A stretch of DNA of 64,000 nucleotides from JAFAXD01 sp963816775 (GCA_963816775.1 CAWFLX010000020.1:186001-250000), one strand, 5' to 3'. Counted from the stretch's first letter, positions 9,801 through 18,001 are shown. The notes: generated by a model not told the origin, from the letters alone. Program-made: numbers and translations.

Positions 9801-10061
9801 GCCGTCGTTGCCGCTGGTCGATTTCATGTAGAGCATCTTGGAGACGCCGACCACGCGGGTTTCGATCGGCTGCGCCACCACGGCTTCGACGATTTCTGCG
9901 CTCGCGCCCGGATAGGTCGCCGACACTTCGACCTGGGGCGGCACGATATTTGGAAACTGGGCGATCGGGATCGCGGTGAGCGCGATCAGCCCGGCCAGCG
10001 TGATGACGACCGAGATGACGACCGCAAGGCGCGGCCGATCGATGAACACGCTCGAGAGCAT
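6891..10061 (-). CDS. RND multidrug efflux inner-membrane transporter (HAE1/AcrB family), copy 1
   Basis: 1056 residues, full length for an HAE1-family pump. The N-terminus has FIDRPRLAVVISVVITLAG followed by the periplasmic porter domain. The proton-relay aspartate pair is intact in TM4 (IGIVVDDAIVVVE, near residue 405), and the second repeat ends in a normal TM12. It should exchange protons for hydrophobic compounds as a trimer. The adaptor gene lies 3 bp upstream, so the two are one operon. No outer-membrane channel gene is adjacent, so a TolC-like partner must be encoded elsewhere. Confidence 0.96.
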   Translation of the reverse strand: MLSSVFIDRPRLAVVISVVITLAGLIALTAIPIAQFPNIVPPQVEVSATYPGASAEIVEAVVAQPIETRVVGVSKMLYMKSTSGNDGSYNLSVTFAVGTDPDIDNVLVQNRVRLAEAQLPPEVRAQGVKVEKKSSAILQVIALTSPDGRYDQLFLSNYATINIIDSLKRISGIGDVSLLTPTDYSMRVWLNSDRMTNFALTPNDVVTALKAQNVQAAAGRIGASPTLPDQQFQLSIQTKGRLSTIPEFENIVLRANPDGSFVRIKDVARVELGAKSSEQIGRQDGKPSAVIATYQSPGGNALASAGEVRKTLERMKASFPEGVDYNITYDTTVFVNESIHEVLKTLFEAFVLVVIVVYLFLGNFRATLIPLIAVPVSLIGTFAFMLALGYSANTVSLLALVLAIGIVVDDAIVVVEAVEHQLEADPQLAPAEAARRAMGEITAPIIAITLVLLSVFVPVAFIQGISGELFRQFAVAVSVSMLISAVNALTLSPALCAVFLRAHGPKRGPIRYVLAGIDRARDGYAWVVERLVRRAVLGLIALAVVLVGAGWLFNAVPTGFLPSEDQGAIFGEIVLPEGASVNRTDAVAKQVEEIIRHTKGVAGVTEVVGYSLLDGQVKSNSAMLIMTLEPFGHREDPALSVDGIITHLRGQFDAIREANVIAYNLPPIIGLGTGSGFEYQLESLSGSSPADLAAVARGLVFAANQEPALEAVFTTYAANTPQLYLDIDREKLQTLGVDLSEVFNSLQAVLGSAYVNDFNLFGRTWQVNVQGEASDRSKIDDIYRINVRNDRGEMVPLRAFVNARVTLGPQSVIRYNNFRSVTIIGGPAAGYSSGAALAAMEKLSATTLPRGYGFEWTGTALQEKAAAGQTTMILALAVVFAFLFLVGLYESWTIPVPVLLSVSVGVVGAMLALLVSGLDNNLYAQIGLVVLIALAAKNGILIVEFAKIRREQGMPIGEAAVRGARERFRAVMMTSFAFIAGLIPLVIATGAGMLSRRGVGTAVFGGMLAASIVGIFFIPVLYVIFQWLRETIKGLAGKPASGAPGPAHPSSAAPPH

Positions 10062-10064
10062 AAC

Positions 10065-11183
10065 TTATGCTCCCGACTTGACTTCGGTCGCCTGTACGAC
10101 CTGCCCGGGACGAACTTTCTGCACGCCCTCGGTGATGACCTTCTCGCCCGCTTTGAGACCTTTGATCACGATCAACTGGGCGCCCGGTCCTTGATCGACC
10201 TCGACCCGCCGCACCTCGACCTTGTTTGCGCTGTCGACGACCAGCACAAAGGCGCCCGACTGATCGATCTGGATCGCGCGCTGCGGTATCAGCAACGCCG
10301 TCTGCGCAGAGCCTTCCTCGACCAGCACCGTGACCAGCTGCCCGTCGACCAGAATACGGTCCGGGTTGGGGAATTGCGCGCGCACCAGCACGGTGTCGGT
10401 TCCGGGATTCACCGTCACGTCGACAAAGTTGACCTTCCCGGCTTGCGCGTAACGCGTGCCGTCGGCCAGGCGGAGATAAATCGTGGGCTCCTCCCCCGCC
10501 TTCTCGTCCTTGCGGACTTCGAGCATCTCGCGTTGGGTCACCGGGAAGCTGACGTAGATCGGATCCTGCCGCACGATCGTCGCGAGCGGGCCGGTCGATG
10601 GTCCAACGAAGTTGCCGACCGACACGGTTGCGCGCCCGATCCGCCCGGCGATCGGTGCACGGATTTCGGTATAGCTCAGCTGCAGCTCGGCTTTTTCGAG
10701 CGCCGCCTGCTGACGCGCGAGCTCGCCGCGCGCATCGGCCTGTTTGGCGTTGGCCTCGTCGAGCCGCTGCTGGGTCCCCGTCTGGCGTTGGACCAATTGC
10801 GAGGCGCGATCGACCTCGATACTGGCCAGGGTCAGGGCGGCTTCCGCCTTTTGAATGCTGGCTTTGATCTCGTCGACGGAGGCCTTGTAGGAGTCCGGTT
10901 CGATGACGAACAGAAGATCGCCTTCCTTGACGTCCTGGCCCTCCTCGAACAGCCGTTTTTGCAGGAAGCCCTCGACGCGCGCGCGCAGCTCGACCTTGTC
11001 GCGTGCCTGAACGCGGCCGGTGAATGTGACGGTGGGCTTGATGTCTTCCTGGGCGACCGCCATCACCGAAACTGCAGGCGGCGGAGGTGGAGCTTCCGCC
11101 TGCTGGTCCTGACGGCCGCAACCGGAGAGGGCTGCCGCCGCAACGCCAGCCGCTGCCAGGCGCCAAAAGGCCGACACACGCAT
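10065..11183 (-). CDS. RND efflux periplasmic adaptor (MexE/AcrA-like lipoprotein), copy 1
   Basis: 372 residues from ATG 11183, which has GGAAGGAC just upstream; the ATG seven codons earlier lacks a good site. The lipobox AALSGC predicts a lipid-anchored periplasmic protein. The split biotinyl-lipoyl motif (GRVQARDKVELRARVEGFLQ ... APIAGRIGRATVSVGNFV) flanks a long alpha hairpin, and beta-barrel and membrane-proximal domains follow. It bridges the RND pump encoded 3 bp downstream to an outer-membrane channel. Confidence 0.94.
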   Translation of the reverse strand: MRVSAFWRLAAAGVAAAALSGCGRQDQQAEAPPPPPAVSVMAVAQEDIKPTVTFTGRVQARDKVELRARVEGFLQKRLFEEGQDVKEGDLLFVIEPDSYKASVDEIKASIQKAEAALTLASIEVDRASQLVQRQTGTQQRLDEANAKQADARGELARQQAALEKAELQLSYTEIRAPIAGRIGRATVSVGNFVGPSTGPLATIVRQDPIYVSFPVTQREMLEVRKDEKAGEEPTIYLRLADGTRYAQAGKVNFVDVTVNPGTDTVLVRAQFPNPDRILVDGQLVTVLVEEGSAQTALLIPQRAIQIDQSGAFVLVVDSANKVEVRRVEVDQGPGAQLIVIKGLKAGEKVITEGVQKVRPGQVVQATEVKSGA

Positions 11184-11281
11184 GTCCTTCCCCGCGAAGC
11201 CCATCCGAGCGGACAGACTATCGGGTTGCAGGGGCGCGATCTACCGAGGGATCAGCGTTGCGGCCCAAAAACCCAGGCTCA

Positions 11282-11320
11282 CTGCATGGTGCAATACGTC
11301 GCCGTCATTGCACCATGCAG
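11282..11320. promoter_or_regulatory. perfect 14-bp inverted repeat upstream of RND operon 1 (candidate operator)
   Basis: Arms ctgcatggtgcaat (11282-11295) and attgcaccatgcag (11307-11320) are exact reverse complements around an 11-bp spacer. The site lies 99 bp upstream of the adaptor start codon, between it and the upstream small gene. There is no T-run, so it looks more like a repressor operator (TetR or MarR type) than a terminator. No regulator gene is immediately adjacent. Confidence 0.6.
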
Positions 11321-11374
11321 CTGCGGATCAAATGCGAGATCCGTGCGAGCCGAGCGGCCCGCCGGAATTGCGCC

Positions 11375-11710
11375 TTAGCCGTGGTTAGCGCGACGTTTGA
11401 CGGTCGCGTGGGTCGCGGTCGTGCCGGTTGCTTTCGATGTACTGGTCGACGTCGTCGTGGCGCTGTAGCGCGGCGCGGCGTTGTTGCCGTCCTGGATGTG
11501 CTGCACGTTCTTGTTCGCGACGGCGGCCACGGGTGCATATCGCGGCGCCCCGTTAGTGCCGTCCTGAATGTGCTTCACGTTCTTGTTTGCGACAGGCGCC
11601 ATGGCGCCATAGCTCGGTGCCGGATTGTTGTGGTCCTCCTGTGCCAGCGCAACGCCGCCGGCGGTTACGATGACGGCGGCTGCAACCGTCGTCAAAAGCT
11701 TGGTCGTCAT
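11375..11710 (-). CDS. small secreted protein with duplicated NKNV-HIQDG motif, unknown function
   Basis: 111 residues from ATG 11710 with a GGAG site eight bases upstream. A signal peptide ends GGVALAQ. The mature part contains two copies of a ~24-residue unit: VANKNVKHIQDGTNGAPRY and VANKNVQHIQDGNNAAPRY. A Ser/Thr-rich tail with basic residues at the end follows. No cysteines and no known domain. It is probably periplasmic or surface exposed. It lies between glcD and the RND operon on the same strand. Confidence 0.75.
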   Translation of the reverse strand: MTTKLLTTVAAAVIVTAGGVALAQEDHNNPAPSYGAMAPVANKNVKHIQDGTNGAPRYAPVAAVANKNVQHIQDGNNAAPRYSATTTSTSTSKATGTTATHATVKRRANHG

Positions 11711-11860
11711 GCGCGAACTCCATTGCTGAGGTTCGCCCCCGCCAAACGCTACATCCGTCACCGACAGCCGAATCATTGCAATTTGGTAAGGTTCGGCGCA
11801 GCGGTCCGGCGCGAGCGTTTGCGCACGCTCGCGAAATCGCGGCAAAATCGTGATTTTTCG

Positions 11861-13354
11861 CTAAAACCGCGGCAGATCGCTAAAGCGCGCATGCCCGCCA
11901 TGCACATGCACGCGGCCAAGTTCTGCACAGCGGTGCAGCGTCGGAAAAACCTTGCCGGGGTTGAGCAGGCCTTGTTGGTCGAACGCGCACTTGAGTCGCT
12001 GCTGCTGGTTGAGATCGGCTTCCGAGAACATCGACGGCATCAGGTCGCGCTTCTCGACCCCGACCCCGTGCTCGCCCGTCAACACCCCGCCGACCTCGAC
12101 ACACAGCTTGAGGATCTCGGCCCCGAATGCCTCCGCGCGTTCAAGTTCGCCCGGCTGGTTGGCGTCGTAGAGAATCAGCGGATGCAGGTTGCCGTCGCCA
12201 GCGTGAAACACGTTGGCGACGGCAAGCCGATACGTCTCGGAGAGCTCGCGCATGCGGGCGAGCACCTGCGGCAACCGTGCGCGCGGGATGGTGCCGTCCA
12301 TGCAGTAGTAGTCGGGCGAAATGCGCCCGACCGCCGGAAACGCCGCCTTGCGGCCGGCCCAGAACAATAGCCGCTCTTCCTCCGAGGTCGACGCCTTGAC
12401 CACGGTCGCCCGGCACTCACGGGCGATCCGCTCGACCCGCGCGATCAGGTCGTCGACTTCGGCGTGCGGACCATCGAGCTCGACGATCAGCAGCGCCTCG
12501 ACGTCGAGCGGATAGCCGGCATGAACGAATTCCTCGGCCGCGTGGATTGCCGGCCGGTCCATCATTTCCATTCCGCCCGGGATGATACCGGCGCCGATGA
12601 TGCGTCCCACGCAGGCGCCGGCGTCCTCCGAGGAAGCAAAACCGACCAGCAACGCGCGCGCCGTCTCGGGCTTGCGCAAGATCCGCACGGTGACCTCGGT
12701 GACAACGCCGAGGAGACCCTCCGAACCGGTGACGATGCCGAGGAGATCGTAGCCGCCGGCGTCGAGATGCTTGCCGCCAAGCCGGATCACCTCGCCGGTC
12801 ATCAGCACCATTTCGCAGCCGAGCACGTTGTTGGTGGTCATGCCGTACTTGAGGCAATGGACGCCGCCGGAGTTTTCCGCGACGTTGCCGCCGATGGTGC
12901 AGGCGATCTGCGATGAGGGATCGGGCGCGTAGTAGAAGCCTGCTTGCTCGACTGCGTGGGTGACCGCGAGGTTGGTGACGCCCGGCTCGACCACCGCGAT
13001 CCGGTTCTCGAAGTCGATCTCGCGGATGCGATTGAATTTCGCCATGCCGAGCAGGACGCCGTCGCCGAGCGGCAACGCGCCGCCGGAGAGTGAGGTGCCG
13101 GCACCGCGCGGCACCACTTTGATGCCCTGCTCGTGGCAGTAGCGCAGTATCCGCGCGACTTGCTCGGTCGTTTCCGGCAGAACCACCACCATGGGAAGCT
13201 GGCGATAGGCGGTAAGCCCGTCGGACTCGTAAGGCCTCATGGCGCGCTCGGACGCGATGACGCCCTCGCCCGGCACGATCGCCCGCAGCGCAGCAACGAC
13301 CTCCTCGCGGCGGGCGAGCACCTGTGCATCGAGCTCCGGCATTTTTAGCGACAT
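11861..13354 (-). CDS. glcD: glycolate oxidase FAD-linked subunit GlcD
   Basis: 497 residues from ATG 13354 (GGAGAGG upstream). FAD_binding_4 motif PRGAGTSLSGGALP and the catalytic-domain motifs NVFHAGDGNLHPLI and GGVLTGEHGVGVEKRD are all present, typical of GlcD/LldD-type FAD-linked oxidases. It oxidises glycolate or a related 2-hydroxy acid and passes electrons to GlcE/GlcF. In most Hyphomicrobiales glcD is directly followed by glcE; here four genes intervene on the same strand. Confidence 0.96.
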   Translation of the reverse strand: MSLKMPELDAQVLARREEVVAALRAIVPGEGVIASERAMRPYESDGLTAYRQLPMVVVLPETTEQVARILRYCHEQGIKVVPRGAGTSLSGGALPLGDGVLLGMAKFNRIREIDFENRIAVVEPGVTNLAVTHAVEQAGFYYAPDPSSQIACTIGGNVAENSGGVHCLKYGMTTNNVLGCEMVLMTGEVIRLGGKHLDAGGYDLLGIVTGSEGLLGVVTEVTVRILRKPETARALLVGFASSEDAGACVGRIIGAGIIPGGMEMMDRPAIHAAEEFVHAGYPLDVEALLIVELDGPHAEVDDLIARVERIARECRATVVKASTSEEERLLFWAGRKAAFPAVGRISPDYYCMDGTIPRARLPQVLARMRELSETYRLAVANVFHAGDGNLHPLILYDANQPGELERAEAFGAEILKLCVEVGGVLTGEHGVGVEKRDLMPSMFSEADLNQQQRLKCAFDQQGLLNPGKVFPTLHRCAELGRVHVHGGHARFSDLPRF

Positions 13355-13689
13355 GTGACCTCTCCGCCACGCGCTGGCCGACTATACCGGAATCCGCCGC
13401 ACCAAGGAGCGTGACGATGACCCAGTGGCACGCTTGGGTGCGCGTCAATGATGTCGAGGCGTCGCCGAATTTCTCAACCCGTTCAACGCGCCGCGACGCC
13501 CGGCACATCACGAAATAGCCGCAGGAATTAATGTCAAAAAACTGTCGCAGGAATTCAGTCCGGCCGTATGGGGGTATTCTGCCCGCCGCAAAATAGGCGC
13601 GCGCAACGCGCGCGCGACGATCTTCTTCGCGCGAAGCGTGGGAACTCTTTTCCGAGCGTCGAATTATTCATCGCACTCGGAGGCGCGGC
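13355..13689. other. intergenic region between glcD and the carboxylate-amine ligase gene
   Basis: 335 bp between divergent genes, expected to hold both promoters. Visible structure: a direct repeat of gcaggaatt near 13523 and 13549, a GC hairpin gcgcgcg/cgcgcgc at 13597-13613 and the palindrome cttcgcgcgaag just after it. Only one short ORF with a ribosome-binding site is seen (13417-13518). Confidence 0.5.
13417..13518 (+). CDS. possible 33-residue small protein
   Basis: ATG 13417 is preceded by AAGGAG at a spacing of seven to eight bases, which is the only reason to list it. The product begins MTQWHAWVRVNDVEA and ends with a basic stretch. No similarity is recognised, and it could be a gene remnant or chance. 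Confidence 0.2.
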   Translation: MTQWHAWVRVNDVEASPNFSTRSTRRDARHITK

Positions 13690-14985
13690 ATGAGCGAGCG
13701 CGAAAGCGATCATCAGCAGGCGGGCACGACGCGAGCTCCAGCCAGCGCGAACGAGATTCCGCGCCTGGCATTCGGCGGGGCGATCGAAACCCGTTCTTTG
13801 AGCGACGTTCTCACGGCTATTCGCGATCGGGCCGAGGATGCGGCCGCGCGCAGTGTGCGGTTGCGCGCATCCGACAGTTTTTCGTTCGGCATCGAGGAGG
13901 AATATTTCGTCGTCGACGCCGCGACCAAGGCGATCGTGCTGACGCGTCCCGCGCAGTTTCTCACCGACGCCAAGCGTGCTCTCGGCGATCAGGTGGCGGT
14001 CGAAATGCTGCAGTCGCAGATCGAGGTGGCGACCCTGCCGCACGTCGACATGGCGACCGCGCGCGCGGAGCTGAAATATCTGCGCCAAGCGCTGGCGCGG
14101 GTCGCCGCGGACCACAGCTTGGCGATCGTTGCGTCTGGCACCTATCCAACCGCCGACTGGTGGCAGGCGAAGCCGTCGGCAGGCAAGCGCTACGAGAAAA
14201 TCATGCACGACCTCGGCGCGGTCGGGAAACGCGACATGCTGTGCGGCCTGCACGTGCACGTCGAGCTGCCCAATGGCGAGGACCGGGTCGAGGTGATGAG
14301 CCGGATGCTGCCCTACCTGCCCCTGTTCATTGCGCTGTCGACGTCCTCGCCGTTCTGGCAATCGCAGCCCACTGGCCTGATGGGGTATCGGCTTGCCGCC
14401 TATGATGAACTGCCGCGCACCGGCATCCCGGAACTCCTGCGCTCGCGCGAGGAGTTCGACGCCTATGTCGAGGCCCTGACTCGTGGTGGCGTCATCGACG
14501 ACGCGAGCTACGTCTGGTGGGCAATCCGACCATCGCTGCACCATCCGACGCTCGAACTGCGCGCACCCGACAGCTGCACGTTCGTCGAGGATTCGATTGC
14601 GATCGCCGCGCTCTACCGGTCGCTCGCCCGTATGCTGGTGCGCGATCCGCTCCGCAACGCCGATCTCACGGCGGTCGAACGCGCGATCATCGTCGAGAAC
14701 AAGTGGCGCGCGCAGCGCTACGGCATCCACGGCACGTTCGTCGACGAGCGCAGCGGGTGCGCGGTGCGCGTGCCCGACATGGTCGACGATCTCCTGGACG
14801 ATGTCCTGCCGGACGCCGAGGCGCTCGGCTGCGTCCCGGAGGTGTTGCGTTGCCGGGCCATCGCGAACGGCGGCACCTCGGCCGATGCGCAGCTTGCGGT
14901 ATTCGACGCCGAGACGAAGAGCGCGGGACGCGGAGCGGCACTGGCCGCCGTATCGGACTGGCTGGCGGCAGCCACGTTGCAATAG
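13690..14985 (+). CDS. carboxylate-amine ligase, YbdK/GCS2 family
   Basis: 431 residues with GGAGGC six bases before the ATG. A GCS2 (glutamate-cysteine ligase type 2) domain begins near residue 65 with the signature FGIEEEYFVVD. The conserved GLHVHVELPNGED and LELRAPDSC motifs follow. YbdK proteins have weak gamma-glutamylcysteine ligase activity in vitro; the physiological substrate is not established. The first ~60 residues are a poorly conserved extension. The gene ends 1 bp before the convergent TetR gene. Confidence 0.9.
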   Translation: MSERESDHQQAGTTRAPASANEIPRLAFGGAIETRSLSDVLTAIRDRAEDAAARSVRLRASDSFSFGIEEEYFVVDAATKAIVLTRPAQFLTDAKRALGDQVAVEMLQSQIEVATLPHVDMATARAELKYLRQALARVAADHSLAIVASGTYPTADWWQAKPSAGKRYEKIMHDLGAVGKRDMLCGLHVHVELPNGEDRVEVMSRMLPYLPLFIALSTSSPFWQSQPTGLMGYRLAAYDELPRTGIPELLRSREEFDAYVEALTRGGVIDDASYVWWAIRPSLHHPTLELRAPDSCTFVEDSIAIAALYRSLARMLVRDPLRNADLTAVERAIIVENKWRAQRYGIHGTFVDERSGCAVRVPDMVDDLLDDVLPDAEALGCVPEVLRCRAIANGGTSADAQLAVFDAETKSAGRGAALAAVSDWLAAATLQ

Positions 14986-14986
14986 T

Positions 14987-15643
14987 TCATTCGGCGGGCG
15001 GCCAGGCGGTCTGGACAACAAGGCCACGTCCGCGCGCGTCGCCTACACCGAGCGCCCGTAGCGCAAGCAGGGCGATTTCCCGCACGGCATCGCGCTCCGC
15101 CTCGTGCGCCGCCCGGGGCGCCAACGGACCGAGCAGGCCTTCGATCAACAGGCCAACCACGGCTGCGGCAGCGCGTGTCGGGTCCTGGTCGGGCAGATGT
15201 CCGCCCGCGATCGCAGCGCGGATGCGCGGCTCGAATTCGGCCACCAGCGCGTGCCGGTAATGCAGGCCGGGCGGATCGCCATGGGCTTCGGCCGGCTCGG
15301 CGAGCACGGCGAGGGCGAGACGGCGCGCCCGAACGGCGCGCGCCGCAAACACAATGATCGCGGCGGCGAGCGCGGATAAGGGCCCGGGCGCCGTCACGGC
15401 GGCCTGCCGGATCGCCGCAACTTCGCGCTCGGCCACGCCCGCGACCAGCGCGGCCACCAATTCGGTCTTTGACGGAAAATAGCGGTAGACCGTGCCGGCC
15501 GCGATGCCGGCCCGCGCTGCGACCGGCACGATCTGCACGGCGTCCATACCGGACTCGGCCGCAAGCTCGCCCGCCGCCGCAATGATCGCGGCATGGCGGA
15601 CTGCCAGCCGGTGCAGAACCCGTTCGGTGCGGCGGTAGGCCAT
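14987..15643 (-). CDS. TetR/AcrR family transcriptional regulator
   Basis: 218 residues from ATG 15643; a GTG/ATG-rich upstream extension to 15703 is less likely. The N-terminal helix-turn-helix reads QIVPVAARAGIAAGTVYRYFPSK, the TetR_N consensus. The C-terminal ligand domain is Ala-rich and all-helical. No divergent target gene is adjacent, because the neighbours are a convergent ligase gene and a 410-bp gene-free stretch. It may autoregulate from the AT-rich palindrome upstream. Confidence 0.88.
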   Translation of the reverse strand: MAYRRTERVLHRLAVRHAAIIAAAGELAAESGMDAVQIVPVAARAGIAAGTVYRYFPSKTELVAALVAGVAEREVAAIRQAAVTAPGPLSALAAAIIVFAARAVRARRLALAVLAEPAEAHGDPPGLHYRHALVAEFEPRIRAAIAGGHLPDQDPTRAAAAVVGLLIEGLLGPLAPRAAHEAERDAVREIALLALRALGVGDARGRGLVVQTAWPPAE

Positions 15644-15677
15644 GGCGCGCCCGCGAGCGAGGCGATGAACATCGATG

Positions 15678-15688
15678 ATAGTAACTAT
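15678..15688. promoter_or_regulatory. short AT palindrome upstream of tetR (possible operator)
   Basis: atagt-a-actat, a perfect 11-bp odd palindrome 35 bp upstream of the tetR start in otherwise GC-rich DNA. It is suited to autoregulation but too short to be sure. Confidence 0.3.
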
Positions 15689-15703
15689 GCGCGCGCGACG
15701 CAT

Positions 15704-16115
15704 CAGATTGCGTGACGCTGCGTGCTTGATTCGGATTCACGATGTCAAACAGCCCGCGAGAGCCAACGCTCCGCATCCCGGTAACATTGGACGCCGGGCC
15801 GCCCTTTCTCTCTTTTTTCCGTTTCCCCAAAGGGGGCGGAGCGCCGAGAAGGCGAGTAAGTCAATCTTTGTCCGCGCCTTGAGCGCTGAACCCGTATCCT
15901 GATGAGGGACACGGGCTCGCCACTCGGCGCGCTCCGCGGGGCTTTTGAGCTCTTGGGGAGCTTTCGCGGACATCACAGCAGCGGGCATCCACCACCGACC
16001 CTCTGCTAGCCCACGCGGGACAATCCTATTGTCGTTCCGGCTGATCCGCTGAGCCTCCCGGGAGCCCGGTTACGAGCCGGACCCGCAGGCACCGCATCCC
16101 CGCAGGCTGTGAGAC
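15704..16115. other. gene-free stretch between tetR and the ThDP enzyme gene
   Basis: About 410 bp with no supportable gene. Codon bias is absent in all frames. It contains the imperfect hairpin at 15888-15918, and the rest shows no clear signal. Confidence 0.5.
15888..15918. repeat. imperfect inverted repeat (possible intergenic repeat)
   Basis: Arms gaacccgtatcc (15888-15899) and ggacacgggctc (15907-15918) match at 10 of 12 positions around a 7-nt loop. It resembles the short hairpin repeats found in Bradyrhizobium-like intergenic DNA, but copy number cannot be judged from one window. Confidence 0.35.
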
Positions 16116-17801
16116 TCACTCCTTCCGCTCCGCCAGCGCCTGTTCGCGCAGTTTGGTAAGCGTGGTCGCGGGCGAAATCGCCTCGGGATCGATCTTGATG
16201 TGCAGGATCGCGGGCTTACCCGAGGCGAGCGCGGCGTTGAACGCTCCCGCGAACTCGGCGGTCTTCTCCACGCTCGCGCCGAAGCCGCCGAAGGCGCGCG
16301 CATAGGCGGCGAAGTCGGGGTTCTTGAGCACGGTTGCCGACACGCGGCCGGGATATTCGCGCTCCTGGTGCATGCGGATCGTGCCGTAGAGCGAATTGTC
16401 GAAGATCAGCACGGTGACCGGCAGATCGAACTGCACCGCGGTCGCGAATTCCTGACCGTTCATCAGGAAGTCGCCGTCGCCGGAGATCGCCAGCACGGTG
16501 CGGTCGGGGTAGAGCCGCTTCATGCCGATCGCGGCCGGCACGCCGTATCCCATCGAGCCGGAGGCGGGCCCGAGCTGGCTTGCGAACTTGCGCACGCGGT
16601 AGAAGCGATGCAGCCAGGTGTTGAAGTTGCCGGCGCCGTTGCAGAGGATCGCGTCGGGGGGAAGATTGTCGCGCAGCCACACCATGATCTCGCCGGGGTT
16701 GACGTCGCCGGGCACGGCGGTCGCGCTGTCGGTCCAGGCCAGGTAATCGGCGTGCGCCGTCTTGGTCTCGGCGCTCCAGCGGATTTCCGCCGGCGGCTGC
16801 AGTCCTTCGAGCGCCGCCGCGAACCCGGTCGGAGCGGCGTTGATCGCAAGCTGCGGGCGGAAGACGCGGCCAAGTTCCTCGGCGCCGGGATGAACGTGCA
16901 CCAGCGTCTGCCGCGGTCCCGGAATTTCAAACAACGAATACCCTTGCGACGGCACCTCACCCAGGCGCGTGCCGATCGCCAGCACCACGTCGGCGGACTT
17001 GATGCGCGCCAAGAGTTTCGGGTTGACGCCGAGCCCGAGGTCGCCGGCGTAGCACGGATGCAGCGCATCGAAGAGATGCGCGCGCCGGAACGTGGTCGCG
17101 ACCGGAAGTGCGAAGCGCTCAGCAAATCGCGCAAGCGCGGCGCACGCCTGTTCCGACCAGCGGCTACCCCCGACGATCACGACCGGGCGCTGCGCGTCCC
17201 AGAGGAGCTTCTGCAGCTTCACCATGTCGGTTGCGCCCGGCCAGGTCTCGAGCGGCTCGAACGGCGGCGCGTCGGCGACCGCGATGCGCTCGCGCTGCAT
17301 GTCCTCGGGGAGCGCGATCACCACCGGCCCGGGCCGCCCGCTGCTCGCGGTGTAGAAAGCGCGCGACACCATCTCCGGAATGCGTGACGGGTCATCGATC
17401 TCGGTCACCCACTTGGCGATCGAACCGAAGGTCGCCCGATAGTCGAGCTCTTGCAGGGCTTCGCGCTCGCGCACGTCGCGCGGAACCTGGCCGACGAACA
17501 GAATCATCGGGGTCGAGTCCTGGCGCGCGATGTGAAGGCCGGGCGAGGCGTTGGTCGCGCCCGGCCCACGGGTGACGAAACAGATCCCCGGTCTGCCGGT
17601 CGCCTTTCCGGCGGCCTCCGCCATCATGGCGGCGCCGCCCTCTTGCCGGCAGACCGTGAGCGCGAGATCGCAGTCGTGAAACGCGTCGAGCACGGCGAGA
17701 TAGCTTTCGCCCGGCACGCAGAACACGTGCGTCACGCCGTGAATGCGCAGCTGATCGACCAGAACCTTTGCGGCGGTTCGCATGTTGTCATTGGCGCGCA
17801 C
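16116..17801 (-). CDS. thiamine diphosphate-dependent enzyme, acetolactate synthase-like
   Basis: 561 residues from GTG 17801, chosen because GGGGGAT lies just upstream; the internal ATG at 17783 has no site. All three ThDP-enzyme domains are present: the Pyr domain with the catalytic glutamate in VCRQEGGAAMMAEA, the central domain, and the PP domain with the ThDP/Mg motif GDGDFLMNGQEF...LIFDN. The family includes acetolactate synthase large subunits, benzoylformate decarboxylases and oxalyl-CoA decarboxylases. No regulatory ilvH subunit is adjacent, so a catabolic 2-oxoacid role is more likely than valine biosynthesis. The exact substrate is not assignable. Confidence 0.88.
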   Translation of the reverse strand: MRANDNMRTAAKVLVDQLRIHGVTHVFCVPGESYLAVLDAFHDCDLALTVCRQEGGAAMMAEAAGKATGRPGICFVTRGPGATNASPGLHIARQDSTPMILFVGQVPRDVREREALQELDYRATFGSIAKWVTEIDDPSRIPEMVSRAFYTASSGRPGPVVIALPEDMQRERIAVADAPPFEPLETWPGATDMVKLQKLLWDAQRPVVIVGGSRWSEQACAALARFAERFALPVATTFRRAHLFDALHPCYAGDLGLGVNPKLLARIKSADVVLAIGTRLGEVPSQGYSLFEIPGPRQTLVHVHPGAEELGRVFRPQLAINAAPTGFAAALEGLQPPAEIRWSAETKTAHADYLAWTDSATAVPGDVNPGEIMVWLRDNLPPDAILCNGAGNFNTWLHRFYRVRKFASQLGPASGSMGYGVPAAIGMKRLYPDRTVLAISGDGDFLMNGQEFATAVQFDLPVTVLIFDNSLYGTIRMHQEREYPGRVSATVLKNPDFAAYARAFGGFGASVEKTAEFAGAFNAALASGKPAILHIKIDPEAISPATTLTKLREQALAERKE

Positions 17802-17866
17802 TGGGATCCCCCGCCTTGCTGCGATTGCTGGGTCTATATAACAGACTGACGCGCATGAATCCTTGG

Positions 17867-17983
17867 GCCTCATCCTGAAGAGCCCGAGCGCAGCGAGGGC
17901 GTCTCGAAGGATGGAACCAGACTCGGAGCTTGCGGCCATCCTTCGAGACGCGTGGCCTGCGGCCACGCTCCCCAGGATTAGGC
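17867..17983. repeat. long imperfect palindromic repeat in a divergent intergenic region
   Basis: Inner arms cgtctcgaaggatgg (17900-17914) and ccatccttcgagacg (17936-17950) are perfect over 15 bp. Outer arms gcctcatcctg (17867-17877) and caggattaggc (17973-17983) match at 10 of 11. This composition ('cctcatcctgaggagc...ggatgg') is, from memory, a repeat widespread in Bradyrhizobium and Rhodopseudomonas intergenic regions. It lies between the ThDP enzyme and APH-kinase genes. Confidence 0.7.
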
Positions 17984-18001
17984 TTGAGGAAGAGACCGCG
18001 T

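Noticed and set aside
9670..11166. 498-residue minus-strand ORF
   Set aside because: Overlaps the RND pump start and the adaptor in a different frame; Arg/Gly-rich shadow.
13417..13440. Sigma-54 promoter (TGGCACG...GC)
   Set aside because: The -24 element fits but the -12 element (GTGC) does not match TTGC, and the position lies inside a short ORF.
13555..15027. 490-residue minus-strand ORF
   Set aside because: Antisense to the YbdK-type ligase gene, which has clear GCS2 motifs.
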